A stretch of DNA of 64,000 nt from DYEP01 sp040755615 (lineage in GTDB: Bacteria; Bacillota; Sulfobacillia; DUSP01; DYEP01): the NCBI GenBank assembly GCA_040755615.1, contig JBFMAL010000011.1, positions 4,097 through 68,096 of the forward strand, written 5' to 3'. Under the pieces are notes generated by a model, which was given only the letters and a program-made list of their open reading frames with translations, was not told the DNA's origin and ran no database searches. The stretch's first letter is position 1. Each line of letters opens with the position of its first letter. Below are positions 1 to 7,412 of the stretch, piece by piece. Made by a program: the position numbers and the translations under genes.

Positions 1-1
1 G

Positions 2-1816
2 TTCAGCTATACTGATGGCGTGACGGTTTTCGGGCTATCAGATGTCCCGCCACAGATCTTCGGCGACCGCACTTTCGTGCCTTTAAGACTTGTAAGCAAC
101 GCTTTGGGGTTATCGGTGACGTGGAGTGACGCTGAAAGGACCGTCTATGTGGATTCGGGAGTGCCCGCAGCGTATTCCCCGTTCTTTGATATTACGCTGC
201 CGTCAATACAACCGGGGCAGTTCATTACCGGGATTACCGATCTCTGCGTAGAGTACGGCAGCATTCCCCCGTCCGCTGTTGAGGTGCGCTTCTTGCTCCT
301 TGACCCTGAGACGGGCACCGGACCGATAATCGCGCGTGGCAGTAACCCGAGAGCCACCTATCGATGGGTTCCTGATATAACGCACAACGGCGCTCGAGTG
401 CTGGCTGCTGCGACATACGACAAAGACGGTCGTTTCTTGGCTGGTACGGTTGTCCCAGTGGAGGTCAGTGTTCTGCCCCGGGTGGAACTGAAAGGCCTGA
501 CACAGAGACAGGCGGTAAGAGATACGGTATCGTTAAGCGTGGGACTGAACTTCATCGCCCAGTATGTGAAGTATGAGATCATCAATCGGAATACTGGCAG
601 CGTGTTGGTAACAGAGGAAATGGATCCTCAAGGTGCCTTCAACTGGATCCCTCAGGTAACAGATAACGGCTATGTTACGGTCAGGGCCATCGCCTGCGAT
701 CGTGCGGGCAACCCACATTCCAGCGACGTATTCTATGTCAGGGTGGCAGCGGAGCCAAAGATCGTGCTCGGCGGCGTATCTAACGGGGCCACCGTCACAG
801 GACCCGTCACGCTCTGGCTTTCGCGGAATTTCCCGGTCAGCCAGGTAGAATACGTGATTATGGACACACGAACGGAAGAACAGCAAGTCTTGGCACAGAT
901 AGCCGGGTACTCCAGTTACAGGTGGTTCCCCACCCCAGCACATGCCGGGACATGGTCACTGCTGGCCAGGGCAACGGATACTGAAGGCAGGACATACACG
1001 AGCAATGCCATCACTGTGCATGTGCCGGGCATCCCTAGGCTGCTCCTTGAAGGCGTCGGCCCGGGACAGGTGCTGACGGGGACAGTGCAGCTTAAGGCGT
1101 CGTCCAATGTTTCGCTGAGCACCATCGCCTACCATCTGATAGACCCAAAGACGGGAGAAAGACGCACCATCGCGGGCAGCAACAACCCTGGTGCGGAATA
1201 CTCGTTCACGCCTTCAGCAGATGATGCCGGTGCATGGCAGATTCAGGCCGTGGGTACCACCGCTTCCGGAGACAGGATCCTGAGCGAGGCTGTGCCGGTC
1301 ACCATTTACGTCGGACCTATATACGGACCCAAGCCTGTAATAGAGAAGAGCTTGTTCCTCGAATTTGTTTCCGGGCTGGCCCTGGAATCGCAACAGGCAA
1401 CGGGTATGTCCGCTGCACTCCAGGTTGCCCAGGCGATCCTTGAAACAGGGTGGGGTCAGTACACGCCTGTGGATAAGTACACGGGCAAGGTCTCGTACAA
1501 CCTCTTCGGCATCAAGGGGCGGGGGCCTGCCGGTTCTGTGACCTCTAATACCTGGGAAGAATATAACGGGGTCGCGTACCGAGTCGACGCGGCATTTCGC
1601 GCTTATAACAATACGGCCGAAAGCTGGGCGGACCACAAACGCCTGTTGCTCACAGCCAGCAGGTACGAACCTTTCCGGGCGGTGATGCATGACAGCACCC
1701 TTGGGGCGTGGGCGTTGCGGCGCGCCGGCTATGCAACCGATTCCAAGTACCCAATTAAACTGATCAATCTCATTACGCGGTATAACCTGGACCGCCTGGA
1801 TCAACTGCGGATCTAG
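2..1816 (+). CDS. Secreted glucosaminidase with stalk and Ig-like repeats (5' partial)
   Basis: The reading frame is open to the left edge, so the true start lies outside the window; the first in-frame GTG is at 20. The N-terminal visible part (VPLRLVSNALGLSVTWSDAE) is the end of a copper-amine-oxidase-N-like stalk domain common on clostridial surface proteins. It is followed by about four 90-residue Ig-like repeats (each with a W-P and a D-x-x-G turn) and, from about residue 445 of the visible part, a glycoside hydrolase family 73 type glucosaminidase domain (ILETGWG, YNLFGIKG, YRVDAAFRAYNN, WADH). The likely role is cleavage of peptidoglycan glycan strands outside the cell. The upstream signal peptide cannot be seen. 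A terminator follows at 1857. Confident on the C-terminal enzyme domain, less so on repeat number. Confidence 0.8.
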   Translation, partial: FSYTDGVTVFGLSDVPPQIFGDRTFVPLRLVSNALGLSVTWSDAERTVYVDSGVPAAYSPFFDITLPSIQPGQFITGITDLCVEYGSIPPSAVEVRFLLLDPETGTGPIIARGSNPRATYRWVPDITHNGARVLAAATYDKDGRFLAGTVVPVEVSVLPRVELKGLTQRQAVRDTVSLSVGLNFIAQYVKYEIINRNTGSVLVTEEMDPQGAFNWIPQVTDNGYVTVRAIACDRAGNPHSSDVFYVRVAAEPKIVLGGVSNGATVTGPVTLWLSRNFPVSQVEYVIMDTRTEEQQVLAQIAGYSSYRWFPTPAHAGTWSLLARATDTEGRTYTSNAITVHVPGIPRLLLEGVGPGQVLTGTVQLKASSNVSLSTIAYHLIDPKTGERRTIAGSNNPGAEYSFTPSADDAGAWQIQAVGTTASGDRILSEAVPVTIYVGPIYGPKPVIEKSLFLEFVSGLALESQQATGMSAALQVAQAILETGWGQYTPVDKYTGKVSYNLFGIKGRGPAGSVTSNTWEEYNGVAYRVDAAFRAYNNTAESWADHKRLLLTASRYEPFRAVMHDSTLGAWALRRAGYATDSKYPIKLINLITRYNLDRLDQLRI

Positions 1817-1856
1817 TCATAGCGCGCGAGCGCGGTATCTTGGAATAGACGCACGA

Positions 1857-1890
1857 CCCCGCCGCATGACCGTTGCAGCGGGGTTTTCCC
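1857..1890 (+). terminator. Rho-independent terminator after the glucosaminidase gene
   Basis: CCCCGC (1857-1862) pairs with GCGGGG (1878-1883) and is followed directly by TTTT. It sits 40 bases after the stop codon and between two convergent genes, so it can serve the plus-strand glucosaminidase gene. Confidence 0.6.
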
Positions 1891-1950
1891 TACTGCTCAC
1901 GCCACACCTGCCCGTGAGGTTGAAATCTCCACCATGATCCCGCATCTATT

Positions 1951-2763
1951 CTATTTCCCTCCGCTTTTTGGCGGTATTCCGACAAAGGCATCTTCGTAAC
2001 CCTGTTTGCGGGCCAGATCAACAAATAAGCGCGCCTCGTGGTAGTCGTTAGCCTCGCGGATGGCCACGACGTACATCCCCTCAGGTTTGAAGGCCCATTC
2101 TACCCAGGCGGAAAAGCCTTTCTTTCGCGCAGTTGCGGCCCACCGCAGCGCATTCTCTTTGAACCGGAAGCTCCCGATAATCGCCTTGTAACGGTATGAT
2201 GGCTGTCGTATATCCTCCTCTCCCGGAAGGTCACCGAGCCTGCCTCTCATGCCCCCGCTGTAGACCTTCCCGGCGGCCGCACCCACATTGCTTTGGAGGT
2301 GATACCACAGGTCTTTCGCGTTCTCAGGCACCTCAAACACGGCGTACCCGGTGGCGGAATCACCGGGCTGGATTTCCACCTTCCAGAATACCGGCAAATC
2401 CTTTCCAAGTTCCTCGGTGAGCACGACGTCCATCTCCCAGCCCGGGATCGTCTGGGGTCCGTTCTCGAGCCGTATACTAATTGCATTTTCGACGATGAAC
2501 GGCTCGTCATGGCGGTTGCCTAAGGTCATTTGCAGTATGACAAAGCAGTTGCCGGGCGAGGCCTTGTTTTCCCCGATTGCCTTCACGTACAGCGCGCGGT
2601 TCACGACGAGTGCGACGTTGCCCGAAGCGCCATAGTTACCGGCTTCCAGCTCACCCAGTACCTCAAGGTCGGAAAGCACCCCAGCGCTGCAGATGCTGGG
2701 GGTCAACAAAAAAAGCAGGGCAAGAGCGGTCGCTAAAGAAAGTGCTCTCCTCAGATGCGGCAC
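1951..2763 (-). CDS. Exported SPOR-domain protein with DUF4352-like domain
   Basis: A 270-residue protein starting at GTG, with GGAGG nine bases upstream. Residues 1-27 form a clear signal peptide (hydrophobic core LATALALLFLLTP, cleavage after CSA). Residues about 35-175 resemble the immunoglobulin-like DUF4352 fold (extended strands, 'FVILQMTLGN...F...AISIRLENG', 'IQPGDSATGYAVFEVPE'). Residues about 190-262 look like a SPOR repeat (YKAIIGSFRFKENA...GFSAWVEW...YVVAI...EARLFVDLARKQGYEDAFV), a fold that binds denuded glycan strands at division sites. The pairing suggests an exported cell-envelope protein. It is monocistronic, convergent with the glucosaminidase gene. The domain assignments are by eye. 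Confidence 0.6.
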   Translation of the reverse strand: MPHLRRALSLATALALLFLLTPSICSAGVLSDLEVLGELEAGNYGASGNVALVVNRALYVKAIGENKASPGNCFVILQMTLGNRHDEPFIVENAISIRLENGPQTIPGWEMDVVLTEELGKDLPVFWKVEIQPGDSATGYAVFEVPENAKDLWYHLQSNVGAAAGKVYSGGMRGRLGDLPGEEDIRQPSYRYKAIIGSFRFKENALRWAATARKKGFSAWVEWAFKPEGMYVVAIREANDYHEARLFVDLARKQGYEDAFVGIPPKSGGK

Positions 2764-2848
2764 GTATAAACACCTCCGGTCTATTCCTTCTTATATGGAC
2801 GAACAGGCTGGGGCTGGAGGTTCGCCGGCAACGCCTGCATACCGAAGG

Positions 2849-3817
2849 TCAAGTGTTTAAGACAACGGGGTTGACGGGGTTGGGCACGGGAAGACCCAAA
2901 AGGAAGTTTCTCAGGTTGGAAGCAGCTATCTTGGCCATCCGCTCCCTGGTCTTAGTAGTTGCGCTTCCAATGTGAGGGACTATAATGAGGCCTGGGGTAG
3001 TGAAGATCGGGTCGTCCATGGGGACAGGTTCTTCTTCGAAGACGTCCAGCGCTGCACCACGGATCCTTCGTTCCGAAAGCGCCTCACACAGCGCCCTCTG
3101 ATCAAGTACTGCGCCGCGCGAGGTGTTGATGATGCACGCGTCTTTTTTCATTAAGGACAGTTCAGCCTTGCCTATTAATCTAGTGGTTTCCTGCGTTAAC
3201 GGCACGTGAATGGTGACAAAGTCGGATGCGGAAAGCAGTTGGGGGAGCGTCACGTATTCAATCTGATACGCTGCTTCTGCATCAGGCTTCCGGGTACGTG
3301 ATGTATACAGGATCTTCATGGAAAAGCCCCTGGCTCTCCTTGCCACGGCCTCTCCTATCCTGCCCATGCCCACTATGCCCAGCACAGATCCGGTGACCTC
3401 TATCCCGGTGAGCAGGTCCGGGCTCCAGGTTTTCCAGCGCCCCGATCTCATGAATGCCTCCGCTTCAGGTATCCTCCTTGCCAGCGCCAAAAGCAGAGCG
3501 AAAGTGAGGTCCGCAGTGGAGTCAGTGAGTACGCCAGGGGTGTTCGTCACGAGTATCCCCCGCCTGGTCGCATCCGCAACGTCTATGTTGTCGTAGCCCG
3601 CGGCGTAGTTGGATACCACGCGCAGTCTTTCCGCCCGGTCAAAGAGTTCTCGATCAATCCTGTCCGTCAACAGACAAAGCAGCCCATCCACATCCCTGAC
3701 TTCCTGAAACAGTACCTCTCGCGGAGGAGGTCCATCGCCCGGCCAGACCCGTACATCAAACTCTCTCAGCAGATCCATTCCTGCCTCCGGAATTCTCCGT
3801 GTGACATACACTTTCAA
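2849..3817 (-). CDS. D-2-hydroxyacid dehydrogenase (glyoxylate/hydroxypyruvate reductase type)
   Basis: A 322-residue D-isomer-specific 2-hydroxyacid dehydrogenase, the usual length for the family. The NAD(P)-binding loop GIVGMGRIGEA lies at about 147-156; the catalytic triad is visible as Arg234 (NTSRG), Glu263 (FEEEP) and His282 (PHIGSAT). These enzymes reduce glyoxylate or hydroxypyruvate with NAD(P)H in the cytosol; the exact substrate cannot be read from sequence, and phosphoglycerate dehydrogenase is less likely because there is no C-terminal ACT domain. It sits six bases downstream of the YvlD-like gene and is probably co-transcribed with it. Confidence 0.85.
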   Translation of the reverse strand: MKVYVTRRIPEAGMDLLREFDVRVWPGDGPPPREVLFQEVRDVDGLLCLLTDRIDRELFDRAERLRVVSNYAAGYDNIDVADATRRGILVTNTPGVLTDSTADLTFALLLALARRIPEAEAFMRSGRWKTWSPDLLTGIEVTGSVLGIVGMGRIGEAVARRARGFSMKILYTSRTRKPDAEAAYQIEYVTLPQLLSASDFVTIHVPLTQETTRLIGKAELSLMKKDACIINTSRGAVLDQRALCEALSERRIRGAALDVFEEEPVPMDDPIFTTPGLIIVPHIGSATTKTRERMAKIAASNLRNFLLGLPVPNPVNPVVLNT

Positions 3818-3822
3818 GCCTT

Positions 3823-4167
3823 TTACCTCCCTGTTATGGATGATAGCACCAGGTTCACCGCGCTGATGATGAGCGAAACCACAACGGCAGAAAACAGCCC
3901 CGGGATAGTAAAGCCTGCGACGAGAACTGAGGCCACATATACCATCAGACCGTTGATGACAAACGTTAAAAGCCCGAGCGTGAGGAAGTTTATGGGTAGC
4001 GTTAGTATGATGACGAGCGGCCTGACTACGGCGTTGATCAACGCGAGCACCAGTGATGCCAAAAGCAGTGCCTCCGTTGTCTGGACGTACACCCTGGAAG
4101 GTACGAGCACTGACGCCAGGTACAGTGCAATAAGGTTGACCAGAACTCTATAAAAGAACCTCCTCAT
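3823..4167 (-). CDS. YvlD / phage-holin-4 family small membrane protein
   Basis: A 114-residue, very hydrophobic protein with three to four transmembrane segments and the family pattern NAVVRPLVIILTLPINFLTLGLLTFVINGLMVY. This matches Pfam-type Phage_holin_4_2 / B. subtilis YvlD, widespread chromosomal membrane proteins of unknown function that are not true phage holins in most genomes. In B. subtilis yvlD lies in the yvlABCD operon next to uvrA; here SHOCT/DUF2089 genes lie about 2 kb upstream, so part of that neighbourhood persists. It starts with ATG, preceded by GGAG. Confidence 0.75.
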   Translation of the reverse strand: MRRFFYRVLVNLIALYLASVLVPSRVYVQTTEALLLASLVLALINAVVRPLVIILTLPINFLTLGLLTFVINGLMVYVASVLVAGFTIPGLFSAVVVSLIISAVNLVLSSITGR

Positions 4168-4269
4168 ACTGATTCACTCCTTAATCACAGCCGAACCGGG
4201 CACAGGGTATTCACCTCGCGCCCTTTCCGTACCAGAAAGATGGTTTCCGGATCTTCCTGATGGAGTCTA

Positions 4270-5442
4270 TCAGGAGTTGCAGAAGTCGACGATGGTTGCC
4301 GCCAGTACCCGGGCAACAGCTACCACGCTTTTGAAATCCACATACTCAACTGCAGCGTGAAGCCCCTGCCCGCAGGGCCCAAAAATGGTGGTGGGAATTC
4401 CTGCCTCAGCCAGGATCGCTGAATCCATCCAGCCGCTGAAGCCTATATACTGAGCGGGTTTGGCAAATACTCTCTCATATGCCCTGGCTAGGGTTTCAAC
4501 GATCAATTCATCCTTTGAAACTTCCAGGGGCGACCTGTGGAAGAACACATCGAATCCAGCTTTGAACTGCCTGTCCTCGCGGGCAAGCTTATCAATTATC
4601 CCGGCGATTTCGTCCCTGACGGTCTCAGGGGACTCTCCAGGAACGGTCCTTCTTTCCAGCTCAACGCGGCAGTAACTCGGGTATGTGCTCAGCTCGGTAC
4701 CCCCGCTGATGAGGGAGGTATGTATGGAAGGTGATCCCAACAGGGGGTGCGTTTTTTGAGTAAGCACCTGGCTGCCCAGCGTTTCGATCTCAACTAGCAG
4801 CTTACCCGCCTTTGCAATGGCATCAATGCCTTCATCGGGCCTGCTGCCGTGCGCCGCCCGTCCGAACACCTCTACCCTTGCCCACGCAAATCCCTTGTGC
4901 GCGATGCCTATCCCCAAATCCGAGGGTTCACATATGATGGCGGAGTCCGCCCTGTACTCCTTCACCAGGGCTTCCGTTCCCATGCTTGCGTATTCCTCGT
5001 CAGCCACACAAGCCAGGATGACGTCTCCTTTTAGTCTCGTTCCGGCCCGGGCCAGAGTCTTCACGGCTATGATGCTAGCCGCAAGCCCCCCCTTCATATC
5101 CAAGCTGCCCCTCCCGTATACTTTGCCATCACGGATCTCCGGCAATAGCGGCTCGATCTCCATCCCGTCAAGACCAACAGTATCGGTATGACCGTTGAGC
5201 ATGATGGACTTGCCCCCTCCGCTACCCTTGAGGATGCCAATAACATTTACCCGGTTTGGACCGAGTTCCTGGCATCGCACCTCGAGGCCCGCCATGGAGA
5301 GGTATTCCTTTAGGAAAAGGGCGATCCGGGATTCGCCGTTTCCTCCCTTTACCAGCGTGGGGTTGACCGACTCGATCCTGATCATCTGCTGGAGCAGTGA
5401 TAGCAGATCCTCCCTGTCTATAGCCAGTTCTCGCACAATCAT
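4270..5442 (-). CDS. M20 family metallopeptidase (ArgE/DapE-like deacylase)
   Basis: A 390-residue M20 zinc hydrolase. Metal ligands are visible as His85 and Asp87 (NGHTDTVG), Asp115 (GRGSLDMKGG, bridging), the catalytic Glu pair at 149-150 (ADEEYASMG), Glu172 (CEPSD), and a late His in GLHAAVEYVDF. The lid/dimerisation domain (AHGSRPDEG, about 195-310) is intact. The family includes acetylornithine deacetylase, succinyl-DAP desuccinylase and many peptidases of unknown substrate; the sequence looks like the broad ArgE/DapE group and nothing nearby fixes the substrate. It starts with ATG preceded by a GGGAGG-type site, and seems to be transcribed alone. Confidence 0.8.
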   Translation of the reverse strand: MIVRELAIDREDLLSLLQQMIRIESVNPTLVKGGNGESRIALFLKEYLSMAGLEVRCQELGPNRVNVIGILKGSGGGKSIMLNGHTDTVGLDGMEIEPLLPEIRDGKVYGRGSLDMKGGLAASIIAVKTLARAGTRLKGDVILACVADEEYASMGTEALVKEYRADSAIICEPSDLGIGIAHKGFAWARVEVFGRAAHGSRPDEGIDAIAKAGKLLVEIETLGSQVLTQKTHPLLGSPSIHTSLISGGTELSTYPSYCRVELERRTVPGESPETVRDEIAGIIDKLAREDRQFKAGFDVFFHRSPLEVSKDELIVETLARAYERVFAKPAQYIGFSGWMDSAILAEAGIPTTIFGPCGQGLHAAVEYVDFKSVVAVARVLAATIVDFCNS

Positions 5443-5553
5443 CGTTCCTCCCTTGATGGTGGTGGGTTAGCTGGAGCGGTAGAGGCCATTGCGCCTCGAC
5501 GAGACGCCAGGCTACATTCTATCATAAGAGCACTCTACTGCGGACGCAACAAT

Positions 5554-5605
5554 CCCGCCTGCTGTCCGTGTCCTCCGCTTTGCGGGGTGGAGGACTTCAG
5601 GCGGG
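5554..5605 (-). terminator. Long two-part hairpin downstream of the SHOCT-like genes
   Basis: Nested inverted repeats: CCCGCCTG (5554-5561) pairs with CAGGCGGG (5598-5605) and, inside it, GTCCTCC (5570-5576) pairs with GGAGGAC (5589-5595). The hairpin lies 60 bases after the stop of the truncated SHOCT-like gene on the minus strand. The following minus-strand sequence has few T residues (ATTGTTG), so termination is plausible but not clear-cut; a 3'-end stabiliser is the alternative. Confidence 0.45.
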
Positions 5606-5665
5606 AGACTCGCTAGTCTTTTTCGGTCTTGGTGACGGTGACTGCCCCGTTTGCTTAACGACATT

Positions 5666-5908
5666 CTATAAGCCTGCCTCAACCGGGCTCTGCGCCGACT
5701 CGCACCGAAGTGCCCTCGCATTCGTCCCGTCACATATGTGCAGCTTGAATGGCTGTTTATTACCCGCAGGCCCACGTGGGACGGGCTCGTCCAGGGCTTC
5801 AAGCAGCCTCAGCCCTTCCTCGACCGTGATCTTGCCTTCTTTCACCGTCGTCAGGACTTGGGGACGCTCTTCTTTTACCGCGCGTTCTCGCCTTTCAGAA
5901 GAATCCAT
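5666..5908 (-). pseudogene. Truncated paralogue of the SHOCT-like protein
   Basis: An 80-codon frame whose N-terminal half (VKEERPQVLTTVKEGKITVE, EGLRLLEALDEP) closely matches the start of the neighbouring gene at 5956-6318 (QEERLQILRMVQEGKVTPEE, GAKLLEALESEP). After the helical motif the similarity fades and the frame stops at TAG, about 40 codons short of its neighbour. There is no convincing ribosome site before the ATG at 5908. I read it as a decaying tandem duplicate; a short functional protein cannot be excluded. Confidence 0.5.
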
Positions 5909-5955
5909 GAGCTAAGTAGAGTAAGGTAGGGTATCTCCCGCAGCACCTGTCTTGG

Positions 5956-6318
5956 CTATTCCACGTATACTTCGACACGTACTCCCTCTTCATCGTCGTA
6001 AACGTCCACGAGCTTACCCTGCGCACCCGTCTTCACCATCTCCACTATTTCATCCACGTTAAGCGGACCCAAGCCTTTTGCTTCCAGTTCCTTGCTGGGG
6101 ATGAACTTGCCGAGCAGCTTGACAAGGTTGATAGGTACGTTAACGTTCACCTTCAATTTGTGCTGGTTTTCATCAAAGACGCGTACCCTAAGCCATTGAC
6201 TTACAGCCTTGGCTGGTGCCGGCTCAGACTCCAGGGCCTCGAGCAGTTTTGCCCCTTCCTCCGGCGTGACTTTACCCTCTTGTACCATTCTGAGTATCTG
6301 CAGACGTTCTTCTTGCAT
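5956..6318 (-). CDS. SHOCT-like domain protein (YvlB N-terminal type)
   Basis: A 120-residue protein. Residues 1-30 form the two-helix SHOCT-like motif (RLQILRMVQEGKVTPEEGAK, LLEAL), the same module that begins B. subtilis YvlB. Residues about 40-85 (WLRVRVFDENQHKLKVNVNVPI, LVKLLGKFIP) and the acidic tail (VYDDEEGVRVEVYVE) are typical of short proteins encoded next to DUF2089 regulators. The gene follows the DUF2089 gene by 24 bases and has a GGAG-type site before its ATG, so the two are surely co-transcribed. The function is unknown; an envelope-stress or oligomerisation role is inference from YvlB. Confidence 0.65.
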   Translation of the reverse strand: MQEERLQILRMVQEGKVTPEEGAKLLEALESEPAPAKAVSQWLRVRVFDENQHKLKVNVNVPINLVKLLGKFIPSKELEAKGLGPLNVDEIVEMVKTGAQGKLVDVYDDEEGVRVEVYVE

Positions 6319-6342
6319 GTGAGTATCTCCTCTCAGGGTTTT

Positions 6343-6732
6343 TCATCTCTTCAGGAGCTTCAGCGCCTCCTGCGCACTCATCTCCCCGCGGCTTACCGCG
6401 TCAAGGATCTCCTTCCGCCTCCCCTTCACCCTGTCGTCTTCAGGCAGAGGCTCTACCTTGTACCCAAGAGCGGTAATCACCGCATCAAGCCTGCTCCGCA
6501 CTGTGGGATAAGATATGCCCATCTCCCTTTCGACTTCTTTGATATTACCCCTTGATTTGATAAATATCTCAACAAACTCCCGTTGTTCCTTATTAAGTTG
6601 GCAAAACCTGCACGCTAAGAAACTCCCTTCCAGTGCTGTGTCACAGTGCCTACAATGCAGGCGTTTAATTTCGAGCTTATGACCACATACCGGGCAAGTG
6701 CCTGGCGCCTCCCTTATAGTCAGAATTACCAC
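6343..6732 (-). CDS. DUF2089 family zinc-ribbon regulator
   Basis: About 129 residues. A Cys4 zinc ribbon opens the protein (CPVCGH and CRHCD), followed by a second C-x2-C (CRFC), a helix-turn-helix resembling sigma-70 region 4 (LNKEQREFVEIFIKSRGNIK, EVEREMGISYPTVRSRLDAV) and a C-terminal SHOCT-like hairpin (RRKEILDAVSRGEMSAQEAL). This is the DUF2089 architecture, presumed DNA-binding. The same C-terminal module begins the next two genes, tying the operon together. The GTG at 6732 abuts the AGGAGG site with no spacer, so initiation may really use the ATT at 6726 or the CTG at 6723; the start is uncertain. A strong promoter lies just upstream. Confidence 0.75.
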   Translation of the reverse strand: MVILTIREAPGTCPVCGHKLEIKRLHCRHCDTALEGSFLACRFCQLNKEQREFVEIFIKSRGNIKEVEREMGISYPTVRSRLDAVITALGYKVEPLPEDDRVKGRRKEILDAVSRGEMSAQEALKLLKR

Positions 6733-6743
6733 CTCCTGGGATA

Positions 6744-6772
6744 ATTTTATCGGGCGAGATCAAGAATGTCAA
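6744..6772 (-). promoter_or_regulatory. Sigma-A promoter of the DUF2089 operon
   Basis: On the minus strand TTGACA (6772-6767), a 17-base spacer and TAAAAT (6749-6744) give a near-consensus housekeeping promoter. Transcription would start close to 6737, leaving almost no leader: the ribosome site AGGAGG is at the very 5' end of the transcript. Confidence 0.75.
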
Positions 6773-7412
6773 GTCTCATATAAATAATATTAAGGGTTGG
6801 TCTAATTAATTTTAATGGTACCCGCAGGGTGGTATATTGGATGTGGCGAACACTGGACACAGCGGGGTCCGGTCGGCGTGAATCGCGATCGGCTGAAGCA
6901 GTCGGCCATCCAGCTGATGAGGCGTCGCTCAGAAAATGGTCTAATGGATGGCCTCGTGGAGGAAGCCGGTGGGATTCACCAGCCATTCGCAACCAAGCCT
7001 TTCTTCCCAAGTCGGGCAACTCGGAGGCCGACCCAGACGGACGACGCGGACAGGTTCAGCTGCGGATGACTAGGGTGCGTTTACACGACATGGCGCTTCT
7101 TTGAGTACTTTCTCCCTTGTCAAAGATGGTCGACGGTACCAGGTTCTTTACGTCGGATACGAGCGTCCCACGGTGCAGACTCCGCCGGAAAGTGGGCTAG
7201 AAGCGTTCCTGCACGTCGCCCCACAGGAATGGATGGTTGTTCGGATGTGAGGGGGAAGTTATGTCATAGATCTGGCAATTCCGGCAGGATTTGGTCGACA
7301 GATGTCAAATATTTTCCATGATTCCAAAAGCATAAACTGGTTCAAGCATTCGGTGCCAGCTAAGAGTCAAGCCCTGCTGAGGCCGCACTAAAGCACGAGG
7401 GGAGGTTCAAAG
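6773..7412. other. Gene-poor stretch upstream of the cmr operon with a possible gene remnant
   Basis: About 640 bases with no recognisable complete gene. On the plus strand, one frame from 7067 to 7230 reads as a plausible protein tail (SLVKDGRRYQVLYVGYERPT, then AFLHVAPQEWMVVRM and stop). It begins right after an in-frame TAG, has only a TTG at about 7100 as a start and lacks a ribosome site, so it looks like the end of a degraded gene. Other frames around 6815-7104 have unlikely composition. There are no CRISPR-like repeats and no tRNA. The cmr promoter should lie in the last 150 bases, but I see no convincing -35/-10 pair. Confidence 0.4.

Noticed and set aside
3823..4167. Phage holin and hence prophage
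   Set aside because: The family name is historical; no phage genes are nearby and the protein matches chromosomal YvlD-type proteins.
6773..7412. CRISPR array next to the cmr operon
   Set aside because: No repeated unit of 25-40 bases with regular spacing on either side of the operon (also checked 15075-15200).
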